DNA of 64,000 nt from Tetrahymena thermophila SB210. Taxonomy: Eukaryota > Ciliophora > Oligohymenophorea > Hymenostomatida > Tetrahymenidae. Each line of letters starts with the position of its first letter. The stretch's first letter is position 1. The DNA lies in assembly GCF_000189635.1 (NCBI RefSeq), contig NW_002476559.1, positions 1,426,001 to 1,490,000 on the forward strand, written 5' to 3'. The notes below the pieces were generated by a model. It searched no databases. It was not told where the DNA came from and saw nothing but the letters and a program-made list of their open reading frames with translations. Shown piece by piece: positions 37,301-50,677 of this stretch. A program made the position numbers and the translations under genes.

Positions 37301-40300
37301 TATTGTTTAAAAAGAAATTTTAGATAAATTTTTTGTTCTAAGGAAAGAATATACAAGTTAAATAGAAGAGTTTTCCATTAGGTTCCTTTAAATTCTTTCT
37401 AAATGTAAAGAAGATGAAGTGAAATTAAATTTAAATTATAATGCTTTAGCTGAGTAATTTAGTGATTTGAAAAATAAGTTTTTTAAATAAGGGATTGATA
37501 TTGAAGATTTGAGTAATCAAAATCACTCACCTAAGTTTAACGAGAGGGTGAGAAAATAAAGCTCTAAGTATGTTAATAAGAGCCCTAATAATTCTGAAGA
37601 AGAAGAAGGTTTATATGAAGAAGATTTAAGAAGTAGTCAAAGTTAAAAAAAATAAAAATAATAAAAAAGCAGGATTTATAATTAAAAGAATAAAGATAAA
37701 TGTTACAATTAAGATTTGATGGATGGTGGAGATAATGAATATCTTGATGATTATGATTATGGCTATGGTTAAAATAAAAATACTAGAAATGGTAGAGAAA
37801 GATAAATAAATAACTCTAAAAATCCTTTGAGAAAAAGCTACAGCGACTCAAAAAGATTCAAAAAATAATATAATGAGGAAATAGAAGAATAGAGCGACTC
37901 TTAATCAAGTGATGTTCATTAAAAAGGCAGAAAAACCAAAAGAAATAAAAGCGAGGAAAAAACAAAGCTGGAAATAGAAGAACACTTAAAGAAGTAAATT
38001 GAGTTGAGAAGTGAAAAATTACTGCTAGAAGAATATGTTATGGAGGATATAAAGAGATTAAAAGAAGAAAATGCTCTTATAATTGAAGAAAGGTAAAGAT
38101 TGATTGCTAGGATAGATAGTCTGTCTATTGAATTAGGCTAAAAGCAGATGCAAGCAGATTCATTAAACTCATAGATAAATATTTTGATTAAGGAAGCTGA
38201 GCTATGCTAGTAGGAGAATCAATTCTTGCAGAACAGATTAACTGAAGCACAGGAACACCTAACAAAAGCAGAAGATTTGCAAAGGATAAATCAATAATTG
38301 AATAACTAAGGGGATAAGGTTAGAGAAGAATGCAAAGAGCAGAATAAACAACTAATCGAGTAATTATAGAAAGAAATTGCTGTATACAGGTAGAAGGAGC
38401 TACAAAATTTATAAAAAATTGCTCAACAAGAAGTTGAAATTGAGGAGAAAATTTCTTAATTAAAATAATTTTAAACACTATCTTAGTAACAAAAGGCTAA
38501 TTTCGAGTTCAAAACGAGACTTTTATCTGAATAAAAGGAATAAATGGCTCAATTCCACAGTCAAGACAAACAAATTACAGAATATAGAGATGAAATTTAA
38601 GTACTTTTATAGGAAAATTCATAGCTTCTTAGGTAGGTTTAATTACTGCAAACTGACATCGAAGGACTTCATTTAGGCCTGGAAAAAGCTAAAATTTAAA
38701 TTCAAATAGCTGATTAAAGAGAAAATCAGCTTACTAATTAGAATTAGTAATTACAGTAAGAAGTTATAGCAGCTCATTTAAAAGTTTAGCAAGTTTCTAA
38801 TCAATTAAATGAGATTTAACTCGAAGTGGCGAATGAAAAGCTAAAAATGAAACAAAAGCAAACAATTAAAAAAGAAAGATAACTCATGAAAGAAAAACTT
38901 GAATAACAAAATATTAAAGAAATTCATCAAATGATTGAAAGTTCCTGTCTTTCTTTAAAAAAGAAAAATTTCCATACTTATAAATCGAGCATACAGCTCA
39001 CAAGCAACTTTGCATAAGCAAACAACAACTCGGAGAACACCAGCCTCGCTTAAACTTAATTAATGCAATCTTAATTAAATAATCCTAATTAAAACAATTT
39101 ATAATTCAATTAAACCTTGCATCATAATTAGTCTTTGAAGTTGTTGAATGATGGTATCAGTTGCTCTCCTATTCAAAATAACTTATAAAGTAGTTTTAAT
39201 ATGATAAGCTCTAATTTTAACTAATAAGGCTTGATAGCTTAATCTTCTCAGAACCATTTACAAAATATTACAAATAGCATGTAAAATAGATCATAAAAAA
39301 ATCTAAGTTTGCATTCAACAAATACAATCTTTTAGACTCCTAACCACAATACATCAAGTTATAGCAATCTAATAAATTAAAATCTTAGTAATAATAACAA
39401 AAACTAAGTTAATAGAGACAACAACAATTAAAATATTTCATACATTTCTAAACTCAGTAATGTTAATAATCCATCATACATGCTCTAGAATAACTTCGTA
39501 AGAAGTGGCTTTATCAAGACAAATAATATGGTCGAGAGTGACAACAACAGCCAAACAAATACTTCTAATAATTAGAGTCACATTAGAGGATAAAGTATGA
39601 CATACAGTAATTTAAAGAATAACCATCACTTAGCTTCTACATCTTCACTATTAAACAATTAAAATAAATACATCAGCAGCACTTCTACCAATATTCCACC
39701 TAACCACACATTTAACAGCAGCGTTCAATAAAATGAATACAATCAATCTAATTAAAAGTTATATCAAAGTAACAATAAATCTCAGTCAAATCAATTTGCA
39801 AGCTAAAACAGCAACTATAATAATAGTAATAATAATATCAATAATAACAATTAAATAATAAAGCAAGGCAATTTGATTTAAAAAAATTTCTTAAATAATG
39901 ATTTTTAAAACTAAAAATTCAATTAAGAACATATCTCATAGGCATGTTAGGAAGAAAAAGGTAGAGGAAAATCTTTAAGCAGCAATGCAGAATTACAGTA
40001 TTTTTCTAACAAGCAAGAAAATAAATTGGAAGATGTTAGGAAAAGTAATAAAACCTAGCTGAGTCCTAAACAATTTAACTAATTTACTTAAAACTTAAAT
40101 TTAAGTAGAGATCTAGAAATCAATCCTCACCCAATAAAAGAAGAGCTCAACAAAAACTAAATGAACTTTTAATAATCTTAAAGTGATTAAATAATATCAA
40201 ACAATTAAAGGCCAAGCAAATACGATAAGGCAATTGTTTCATTAAATAATAATCTATCTAATAATGTGAACAATCCATAATAATTGAATATGAATAATCC

Positions 40301-41117
40301 ATAAACAAAATTATCAAGTCCATAACACAATACAAATAATCAATTAATAAATTCAATGAGTAAAAATAATTAGTAAATTAATACGAATGGTCCTTCTTAT
40401 CAAGCACAAAAAATATAAAGTGAAAATGATGATATTATTCAAAAGTTAAATAAACTTTAATAACTTGATTAATTTTTACAACGTTCAAGATCTCAAAGCA
40501 GTAATGCAAATGTAAACACTTTATCAGTAAAAAGTGCTCTAAACCAAGCTAACATTCCTCATATCTAATTTAAAAATAGTTAAGCAGAAAAAAATAATTC
40601 TGGAATAAGCTTTAATGCTTCTAATCCCTCTTAGTTGAATTCGAAACAATTTACAATAAATAAGGATAACAACAAGGATGCTTAATCTAATGAAGGAAGC
40701 AATAATTTAATTAATAATACTGTTTACTACTCGACTAACAGATTAAGCTAATAAGATGACTCATCAAAACAAAAAATAATTACTAGTAATAGATCTGCAA
40801 ATATTACTTCTCCTTCACAAAGTCTTACTAGAACAAACTAAAACAGATATCATAAAGATGATGCTTCGACATTTACTCCTTATTCTAACAACAACCTTCA
40901 AGAAGCTATCTCTTTTGGAGATGAACTCATCAACGAAGACAAACTAAATATCCAATAAGATTATATAAATTAATTAACTGCCAAAAGCAAACATCTTCTC
41001 AACTAAGTCTATGATAGCTAAACCTCTAACAATTAACAAGACCCACTTCTTCAACAATTCAACTCTAATAGAAGAGCTTAAAGTTTCCACAATAATTGTT
41101 TGAAAAATAATGTTTGA
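34380..41117 (+). CDS. giant coiled-coil protein with Asn/Gln-rich tail
   Basis: Three exons (34380-34628, 34775-35653, 36348-41117) give 5898 nt, 1965 residues; all are phase 0. After about 60 residues the sequence is an almost continuous heptad-rich coiled coil to about residue 1245, rich in Glu, Lys and Gln. It is interrupted near 790-910 by a charged, low-hydrophobicity segment with SEEEEGLYEED and SYSDSKRF-type Ser-Arg patches. Residues about 1250-1965 are Asn/Ser/Gln-rich low complexity with many short Asn runs, like prion-like domains. No globular domain, ATPase motif or membrane segment was seen, so names such as myosin tail or SMC are not supported. Such proteins in ciliates are often cytoskeletal or basal-body components, but that is inference. 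Several standard-code ORFs here are internal shadows. Confidence 0.85.
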
Positions 41118-42105
41118 AATTAATTTCTCTTTATTTTTGTATAAAAAATGTTCTATAATCTGTAAATTATTGTCCAATATTAAATTATTATTCCTTAAAA
41201 TATCAAACAAAAGCTGCATTTTGACAGAAGTACTAAAAAATATCAAAAAAGCTAACAAAACACTTGTTAATTTAACTTAAATCAAATATTTTTATAATAT
41301 TTTTGTTATTTCTAATTTACATTAATTAATTTAATAAATAAATACATAAAATTAATTTTCAAATTATCAATCCGGTTTTTTTTTATAATTCTTATAAAAT
41401 ATAATTTCTTTCTTTTTAAAATAAAATAAGATTGGTGGTCAATTGTAATCAAGTATTTCAAAAAATATTCCATATAATTATTAGCATACAAATGGCTGCT
41501 CAATTAGCGCTCTTACTATCTTTTATAAAAAAAATAACTCATTTTTTGTTAAAAGACAAACAAAAATAATGATAATGCAAATAATTTTATTAGATATTTC
41601 TTGAATTTAAAGAATAAATCTAAATATAAATAGATGTTATTTGGTTACTTTAGCAGGGATATTATTTTTTAATTTTTTTTAAGAAAATCTTAAAACGTAA
41701 AATGATTGAGAAAATGAATATAATGAGAAAATCTTTGTTAAAAAAGGAAAATTAGAAGTAATTTAATAACAACAATAAATTTCTTTAAGAAATCAAAAAT
41801 AGAAAATTAAATAGTTAATTAACACAATCAATTTTTCTAAAACGATTTCTTGGAACATTTTGTTTGTGTTTTTTTAATTGAATATTAATTAAAAATCACT
41901 TTAAATGACTGATTTTTTTGTTATGTTGATTTATTCCATCAAAAATGATTAAAATTTACTAAATAATTAAATTCTATTAAATACTTATTAAAGATATTTA
42001 TAAAAAAAGCAGAAACACCAACAAGCTAGGATTAAAAAACAATCAAGCAACAAGCAATAATCAAATAAAATTTTAAGATAAAAATAAAATAGAGCAAGAA
42101 AATAA
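41118..42105. other. AT-rich tandem spacer
   Basis: Lies between two plus-strand genes. A/T tracts dominate. In ciliate code an open frame begins at an ATG at 41945 and runs into the next gene out of frame; it lacks the hydrophobic pattern expected there and is judged non-coding. No RNA gene was recognised. Confidence 0.5.
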
Positions 42106-44418
42106 ATGTATCTCACTTGGATATTATTTGGATTCCTTATGGCAGTAACGAAAACATTTTAATAACTCATTTCAAAATATTGATTGCCCTTTTTACTTAA
42201 AAGGTCCTGTATTTATTCGCAAGGATGATTTATAAATATTATATAGATCCATCAGAGTAGTACTTTGTTACAAAATATTCAGTAATAATATGGTAATATA
42301 TTTGATTCAATGCAAATAAATTTATTAAATTCATTATGAAAATATTAGTTTAGTACTCAGCATGATATGTTTATTGATTATCCCTATTGATATTCTTGTA
42401 ACATAAAATAAGGTAACAATCAAACAAACAAATTTTAATATTTCAGCAAACATTCATTTTTTAAAATACAAAATAGGAAAAAACATTTTCAACACTAGAA
42501 ATTAATGTGAATCAAACATTCATGAAAGAATTGGAATTAAGTATAAATGCATTTAGATAATTCAAAAATATTTATTTTATTTCTTTTTTGAAATTTAGAA
42601 ATATATGGAGTGCTGATTTTATGTTCATTTATCCTATTACCCTTTAGTTATTTCTATTGCGAGTAAAAATAGAAAGATTTTGATGAAGATGTTTCGATGG
42701 ACACAACCTCAACTTCTTCAAAATTCTTTAAAGCTTTACAAAACACTGTAAATTATTTTAATCATTAATTTATTTATTTATTTTCAGTTTTTTTAACCAA
42801 CAGCTAAAAAAACTTAAAATCTTTAAAAATAAATAATTTGATTGTTTGTTTGTTTGTTCAATTTATATTTATGATTATTTACAAATTAGACTTTCTTTAT
42901 ACTCGTTGTGAGTGTACTCCTTTTGCTAGGATTAGTTATTAAAGAAAAAGATAGATCAGCATAGAGTGAAGGTGTTGATGAAGTAGATTGGGTTAAAGAA
43001 CTTTTTGATGTAGAACATCGTAATTTCTTAATTTATTTGTTAATAAAATTAAAATAATAATCACTTTAATTGAATTTATTTATTAGTTGGAGAGTCTGCT
43101 ATATCTTTTTGTATAGCCTTATTTATTAGCTTCGGAAGTATTTTATGGATAATTTACGGAAGTTATGGATTAATTATGCTTCCTCTCTACCTTATTAAAG
43201 GTACAAAATCCCTGAGTCAAGAAAAAGATGAAGTTTTTTCAGACTTGGATTAAGTAAAACAATAATAAAAAACAATTTAAGGAAAATATGCCAAATCACA
43301 TGGAAAAATCTCCAACCATGACAAAAAAAATTTAGCTAATTTAAGAAAAAGGGAAAGGTAAACAATTAATTAATTAATAAATAAATAAGTTGGCTTAATT
43401 AATATTTTAAATTATGTTTAAAGAATTCTTCAGTTTAAGACTTCGAGGATCAGCGAGCTAGAAGAAAATACTAACGACAATCTATAAACTCTCTTCAAAA
43501 TTCTTGCTCCCTTTAGAATTTTGTTAGGAATATCATCACTTGTCATTTCATTTATGCTTTATTATTCTTTGTTCCTTTCAACATACGACAGAGTAATCAA
43601 AATAAATAATTTAATAGAATGTTTTTTATAAAATATCAAAATTTGTATAAAAAAAGATTTAAGGATCAAGCTGTGGTTTAAGATGTGGTTACATTACTGA
43701 AAGAAAATAAACATTCAATCCATTAGATTAAATTTTAGTTTACTTGAGCAGTTATTATCCCTTGGATTACTTCTTTTTCTTTATAATTGCAGGATATATG
43801 TATATAGCACTTTTATATGGTATTATCAAGCTAGGATTTAACTACCTTTGGTTAAAGAATTACGAAATTAGAAGGTCTACATCTTAACCTTAGGCATTGA
43901 TAATCTTTGCTTTCTTTGTTTCTATTTGTATTATGGTAATGACATCTCAGATTATGTATATATCACCTTAATATACGACATTCGGAGCCTAGAGGACCGT
44001 TAAAGGAGATCAATGTACTTTGGGTAGCGTTTCTTCATCTATAAAATATGTCTGCTCAATGTCTAATATTTCTACTTTTTATAATAAGTAAAATTTTTTT
44101 CAATAAACTAACTACACAATCAAAACATATTTTAAATATCTTTTAATAACAAAATATTTATTTAATACTTTACTAATAGAATGAGTCTTAGTTTCCCCTT
44201 ATTTGCAATGGTTTTCTTTTTCTCAAATGTAGCCTTTTTATTTTTGAAAACCATATTCTTTATTTACGGCATATTCAAAGGGCGTAATTCATAAATAGAT
44301 GTAAATAAACTATTGTTTTATGTTTTAAAATAATCAATTAAATTTAAAATTATTAATATAGGATGATGATTATTTGTACAATGACGAAGAGTCTACTTAA
44401 CTAATTTCATATTATTGA
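42106..44418 (+). CDS. LMBRD1-type multi-pass membrane protein
   Basis: Eleven exons (42106-42144, 42204-42292, 42349-42412, 42447-42540, 42599-42747, 42890-43019, 43087-43357, 43424-43592, 43657-44087, 44180-44300, 44362-44418) total 1614 nt, 537 residues, close to human LMBRD1 (540). In animals LMBRD1 is a lysosomal membrane protein needed for cobalamin export with ABCD4. About nine hydrophobic segments appear in the family order: WILFGFLMAVLYLF, then LSMICLLIIPIDILVT, VLILCSFILLPFSYFY, FILVVSVLLLLGLVI, a loop with LPLYLIKGTKS and LRKRERIL, then [32 protein letters not shown] and a C-terminal pair with an acidic DDDYLYNDEE tail. Exon 1 encodes only 13 codons, chosen because it restores the first helix in phase. 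Family membership is secure; cobalamin transport is inferred by homology. Confidence 0.88.
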
Positions 44419-45283
44419 ATGTGCAATTCATTTTTTATTATTTTTATCTAAGTGTAATCAATCAATCAATCATAATATTTACTTTGAGGAAAAAGCATCA
44501 TATTTTTTATATCAATTAAATTTCAAGCTAAAAAATATTAAAAAACAAAAAATTTATTTTTTAGCAATAAAATAATTAAATAAATAAATAATTTTTCGTT
44601 TTACATTAAATTAATTAAAAAATTTGTTGAGAAAATAAATATCTAAAAATATCATTTATATGAAATAATACTCCTTTTTTAATAATAATCAAAGTTGTCT
44701 GTATCTAGGTATTAATTAGTGTGTTTTTAGTTACATTAATTGTTAATAAATGTAAATATCATATTTTCTTGTAAAATAAATACCCACAGAATTTTATTTA
44801 ATGAAAATTTAATTATTTCATATTAGTGCCTATTTATTTAACAAGTTTAGTGGTGTTTTAAATCTTAAATTTTTTTAATTATAAAAAGAAAATCCTCCTT
44901 TTTATTCTTTTCAAAAATAAATGCTAAAAATTTGTTTATTTTTAGTGATTTAAAGGGACTTTTATTTGTAAAATTTAGGTTTGAATAGCTTCTTTAAATA
45001 ATAGTAAATATTTAATGTATTACATGAATAACATAAATATTATTTTAAGAAATTTAAATATATTATGTACACAAAATAATCTTAGAAATAGGAATAAACT
45101 TATTATTTATTTATTTATTTACTTATTTACTTATTAATTGAATTACTTACTTATAGATTTATATAATTATTTAATTGGTAATAAAATTATTACTGATTTT
45201 TTTTAAAAATAAAGTTTGGAGAATTCGATATTGCTTTTATGATATAATTATCGGATGGATAGATGGATGGATATTAGATATCT
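44419..45283. other. AT-rich convergent spacer
   Basis: Separates the stop codons of the LMBRD1-type gene (+) and a coiled-coil gene (-). It holds ATTT/ACTT repeat runs near 45102-45150 and a GGAT run near 45254-45272. No other feature was recognised. Confidence 0.55.
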
Positions 45284-47341
45284 TCAAATAATTTGAAAAT
45301 CTGAGTTAATTTTAGTACTTGAAAACTTAAAATTTAATTTATCTTCGTTATGCATTGACATGGTTTTGACATGCAAAGCTCTAAGGGGCTGTATATTTTT
45401 GTATTTAAGAAAACATCTAAATGGCAATGGCACCAAACGATTGTTATGATTTCTCCATTATGGGGAAAAGCTTCTTGACTTGAAGTTGTTACTTCTCTTT
45501 TTTTTTTATGCAACTGAAGGCTTTTTTTATTTATCATTTAGAGCAGGATTTTGATTGCTTTTATCTAAAGTTTTGTAAAGTTTTTAGAAATTTTAAATAG
45601 GAGATTCCATTTAATTTGGAATTATTTTATTTAGACCAAGACAGAAATAAAGTTCTTAAGCAAGAGAGATGATTTTGCTCTTGGCTTCTTAGATGTTTTT
45701 AACTTAAGGTTGATTAAATTTATTATACTTTTAGCCAAATTATTCCTCATTAAATACATTTAAAGCAATTAGCTGTTAAGATTGCGGATTGCTAAAAACA
45801 TTTTAAAAATTATTAGATGAGAATGGAGCTGCAGCAACAGTGCTCTGCATAATGTTTATCTTTTGCTCTTCATTTTGATTATTTGAATTGGAGATAAATT
45901 AGTATTAATTGCATCTTTTGTTAATTCTTTATGTATGTATATTGAGATAATGTTTTTCATTATTTTTTCTAAGAGACAAAGGGACAAAAACAGAATTTTG
46001 AACATCCTGCTCATCAAATACCTTTTATCCAAGCTGCTCATAATACTAAAAGTAAGGTTAGTTTTAAGCGCAATTTACATAGTTTTAATTTTATGGGATC
46101 TACTCTAAATCAATAGCTCCATGAGCAGAAGGAATGAAAGGATTTATGCTGCTTGTGTGATTTATTTAGTTTATGCTTATTTAATGAGAATAATTGTTAT
46201 TATTCAAGGTTACATTGTTTACTTAGGAAGTGTACTGATGATTTAAGTGGCTTTGATTGAAGTTATTTTATTTCTCAGAATTACTTAAAATGTAAGGACT
46301 ATATGGCTATTAGGTATTAGAGTATTGTGGTATGTTGTTACTTATGTTTATTTAGTTATTATTATTGTTATTATTTCCATTCTAATTTGAAGTTAAATTA
46401 TGATTCCTTGTTGAGCAAGTATTCATCAAAGAAGTAGATTGTTGACTTAAATAGAAATCCTTGTAAGCACTAAAATAAATTTAAAATTTTTTCCACTTAT
46501 TTTCATATTAAATGTTAGATTAAATTAGAATCGTATTTTTATCAACTGCATCAGCTAGATCTCTTTTCAAAGTGTCAATCAAATTTTCCTATTATCTTAA
46601 GTTAAAATAACTAGTCTCCAAACTCTTTCTGCTTTTCTTAATCTCCTCTTGGAGCAGAGAACTCTCTTCAAGGATAGGTTTTAACTCCTATACTAACTCT
46701 TCATCTTGTTAAATAAATTATAAATTATTTAATAGATACTATTCTTCTGTAATAAGTTTTTCTTGTCTGCGCTTCTACAAAAGCTTTCTCTTTTCAATAA
46801 GAGATTTGTATTAGCTATATATTTATTGCTTAATTTATTCTTGTTTCATTTAGTTATTTACACTTATTTACTGCACCTTGAAAGCTTTGGTTAGATCTAA
46901 CTTGGGTACATTCAAATTAGAAATTACAGAAGCATTTTAGAAGCTATTATTAAGAGTGTTCAGTTTATTAATGGCTAAGTTTGGGTTAGTGCTTTGATTT
47001 TATTCATTAGGTTTAATATAACTCATGTTATTTTGAGAATTTATTTATCCCTATTGTCCTTCTGTTATCAAATATAAGTTACTGATATTGTTGTTATTGC
47101 TATTCGCGATATTTAAGTTTCCCCCTTATTAATTACTTTGATTTTTCTTCAACGTTTTGTACATCGGCGAGTTAGAATATTATCTTTGATTTTAAGATAC
47201 CCCATCTTCCTTATCTTTTTTGAAATTCACTTTATCTGGAAGCACCTCCTCATTATAGCTTAAATTTGAATAATTGCTACTCAACATGTCCTCATCACCA
47301 AATATTTTGTACTAATCTATTAAATAAGCAAATATTTTCAT
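45284..47341 (-). CDS. Asn/Gln-rich protein with central coiled coil
   Basis: Two exons (45284-46469, 46497-47341) separated by a 27-nt intron give 2031 nt, 676 residues. The first 170 residues are Asn/Ser-rich. Residues about 175-280 form a Lys/Glu/Gln coiled coil (SLIEKRKLLQKRRQEK, then LEESSLLQEEIKKSRKS). The remainder alternates Asn/Gln/Ser-rich tracts with a few hydrophobic patches and ends in a basic stretch. No catalytic or binding motif was recognised. The start at 47341 is the first in-frame Met of the long open frame; a start at the internal Met near 47290 is possible. The intron is shorter than others here but has GT..AG ends and keeps phase. It is convergent with the LMBRD1-type gene and 178 bases downstream of the next minus-strand gene. 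Function unknown. Confidence 0.72.
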
Positions 47342-47519
47342 GAAATTATTTACAACTTATTTTTTTCAATTAAAATTTAATCAGCATTTTCATTGATAAA
47401 TTAATAAAATAGTTGACTGACTATCTGTCTGAATTTGAATCTTAAAATTTAAATATTCATCGTTTTCGAAATTTAAAATGGAAGATAATCAATAAATATA
47501 ATGCTAATCAAGATTGAGA

Positions 47520-49158
47520 TCAAAGATTCTTTTATTTTTTAAATTACTCATTTTTTTGCTTAACAAAACTCAAGAAATTAAATTCAATTACATTAATAAA
47601 AAAAAAAACACACAACTGAATAGAAATTATAAATAAATTACTATGTATTATTTTAGAGAGACTTAGGTTTTCTTTTTTATTGAATTTAAGTTGTTGCAGC
47701 TCAGACGTTAGCAGCTTTTTAGTATGTATGAAAATATAATTAGTATATAACCAATTAATATATTTAAATTTTTATTCTTTTTCCTTTAAAAGTTCGAAGT
47801 GAGAAAATAAAATGAATTATATTTTTATAAACTTTTGATATCTAAATTAAAATAAAATGAAATTTTATTAAATATTTTAAAACTTTACAGAATTAATCAT
47901 AATTAACTCATTTTTTTGTTCTTCAAGAAATTTGATTTTTGCGTTTTTACTGTTTAGTTACTCTAAGCTCTATTCTAACAAACTATTTAGTTCTATTACT
48001 TTTTATGAAGTTTTTTTATCTTCACCCTTTTTTTTATTGTTTGAAATTAGGATTTAAAATAATATTAAACAATTTCTAATTTACTTTTTATTGTAAAGTT
48101 GAGAATTTTTCTAATTCTATAATATTTTGACCTTTTTTTTCAACATTAAATTCTTGTAATTTTTTGTTTAGTGTGTCTATTTCATTGCACTACTGTTGTA
48201 TACAGCTTTTCTGAGCAATTATTTATCCGTTTAATGACTCTATCAAATCTATTTCCTCTAACTGCAACCCTTCGATAATTTATTCGTGGATGAGAGCCTA
48301 TTATTTATAAAATTTTTTTTTAAATATGTGTTTTTTTTAGAAAAACTAAATGAATGAATGTAAGGAAGTAAGCCTATTAGTTTATTTTGATGAGCAATCG
48401 AAAGATTATTTTTTTGCTATTGAAAAGAGTTAATTTTTAATTGATTGTAGAGGTATTATATTTTTAACTTATTATATATAAGTAGTACCTTTGATAGAGC
48501 AGTATCTCTTTCATTTTGAATAACACTTATAAGAGCTACCATTCTTTTATTTTCGATCATAGTTTTATTAAATAACTATTAAAGCATGCTATTTGTTCTT
48601 TGAAGTTCTTGGCAATTACATTTTGCTTAAATTGATTTTGATTTGCTTTATAATGATCCAGCCCTTTCATATTGTAAGTAAGACTATGAATATTAGCACT
48701 GAATCTATTTGATTTCTTCTAAAATTTCTTATTTTTCATGCTATAATTTGATAAGCTTCTATAAGTTCAAATTTTCGTCTCTCAGTTAATTGTTTTCCTT
48801 CTATAAAAAATCTATTTTGGTTTAATATTTTCTCTTGAAATCCGCTTCTTGCTGCATGAGTAAAACGTTGTTAATGATTCACAAATATGTATCAATAATG
48901 AATTGCCCTTAGAAAATTTGACTAAAAATTATTAAGTAACTAGAAAATAGTAAGTCTACTCAATCTATTACAGTATTGGTGCTATTGATATTATAAAATA
49001 CTGTAATTGCTTAAAGGTTTTTTCTATTCAATCTAACAAAACTCTTTCCACCTTTTCTAATTTTTAACTTAAATTTTATAAAAATCTGCTTTTCTTTAGA
49101 GAGTTATTTTCTGCTAAATTTCAATCAATTCTTATAAATTAGCTGTATTAATACACAT
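47520..49158 (-). CDS. coiled-coil protein, exon structure partly uncertain
   Basis: Exons at 47520-47714, 47752-47841, 47889-48026, 48085-48297 and 48489-48851 all join in phase 0. A first exon 49069-49158 starts at an ATG at 49158 and ends at TAA|GTTAAA, also phase 0, but that donor is weak. Nearly all of it is Glu/Lys/Gln/Leu heptad-type helix, for example LLMQQEADFKRKYQ, NQLRDENLNLQKLIK and NELIMINS. There is no globular domain and no family match by eye. The last two exons are less convincing: their intron is only 37 nt and the C-terminus is hydrophobic. The core 48085-48851 is confidently coding. It lies head to tail with the Asn/Gln-rich coiled-coil gene and divergent from the WD40 gene; a structural role is inferred only from composition. 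Confidence 0.6.
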
Positions 49159-50677
49159 ACATAGATATATACATGCATAGAAACAAACTACCAAAAAAGT
49201 CTTTACATAAGTTAAAAAGAAAACCAAATATTTTTCATACAATTTTGATTGGCAATTATTTATTTATTTAGTACACACTATAATATTCAAACAAAAATAA
49301 GAAATACGGCATTTATTTGATATCTCTTGAACTAAATTAAATTCAATGACAGCATTTAATAGAAAAATGCATAAATAAAAATCTCTAAATTAAAGTATTT
49401 ATCTCAAAAATATCCAATCTATTTAATTTTTAGGTAGATAGATAGATAATTAATTCTCTCACTCCTTTTTAATAAATTTCTATTTAGTTACTCAATATAA
49501 AAGACATTTAAGGCAAATTTGATTATTTATTTAAGTTAAATTTAATTTTTCTTATATTTTACTAAAATTTTTTAAACTTAATATGGAAATTTGAATAAAA
49601 TTAAAATTATTAAGATTTAAATCTATTTTATAAAAAATTTAAGTTACTTTTTAATTTTTTGGTAAAATTATAAAATATTATTTGAGTTAATTTTCTTTAT
49701 ATTAATTTTATGATTAATTATTATAACATAGATTATATTTAAATAAATGTGTGAGTTTTTAAGAATTATTTTTGGATATTTTTTTATTTATATGAAAAAT
49801 ATCTAAGTATTCTAACAGAAAACCAAGAAAAGCAAGAAATCAGGAGAGGAACCCAAAAATAATAATCAAAATTATTAATTATAACCTATAAGTTATAGTG
49901 TTTAGACTTTATATTAGTTATACTTACTTATTAAAAGATAAGATAATAATATATATTTTTAGTGAGCATTTATGATTCTTATTTTAATAAAATTATGTCT
50001 AAATCTTTTTTTAAACAACTATTTGAAGTATTTTACATTTTTTATTGAGCCATTTTTTTATTTTAAATACAAAATATTTTATATTTTTTTGTTAAGCTTG
50101 AATGAAAAGATTTTATTTAGAAAAATTGGATTCAACCAAAAATGAAGTAAAAATCTCTAAAATTAAAATAAATTAAAGATATATTAAAGATTTGTTGATA
50201 ATTTTCAGTGAATTTTTAATGATTTAAGTTAACAAATCCTTATAACCATAATTACCAAAATGATTTTAATTTTTATTTAAATAGCTCTTTAAAAATATTT
50301 CTTTATAAAAAATATATTTTAGTTATTAAAAAATTAATAAAATTTAAAGTTTAGAAAACAAAAAAAGGATATTTCTAATATAAAGATTAAGTCTATTTAG
50401 GAATTTCAATTAATTTATGAAATAATTGATAAAAAGGTATTTATTTATTTATGATTAGATTATTATATTTATTCACTCATTAAATTTTATTTTCTAATTT
50501 AAAAAATATATTAATATTTTTATTTTAATACTATTTTTTTTATTTTCGAATTTTTTGTTTTTAGCTTAAACATTTTTAGCTGTTAAAAAGAAAGGATTAT
50601 AAATAATAACTAAAGAGATATCTTTTTTTTGTTGTTTAATATTATTAATAAACTTTGATCAATCAAGTAATAAACAA
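49159..50677. other. AT-rich divergent spacer
   Basis: About 1.5 kb between start codons of a coiled-coil gene (-) and the WD40 gene (+). It is almost wholly A/T, with GATA/TAGA units near 49436-49448. No RNA or coding signal is visible; it must carry both promoters. Confidence 0.5.

Noticed and set aside
41945..42281. Ciliate-code open frame from an ATG at 41945 into the LMBRD1-type gene
   Set aside because: It lacks the first transmembrane helix expected for the family. A 13-codon exon at 42106 plus a 59-nt intron gives that helix in phase and matches the family much better.
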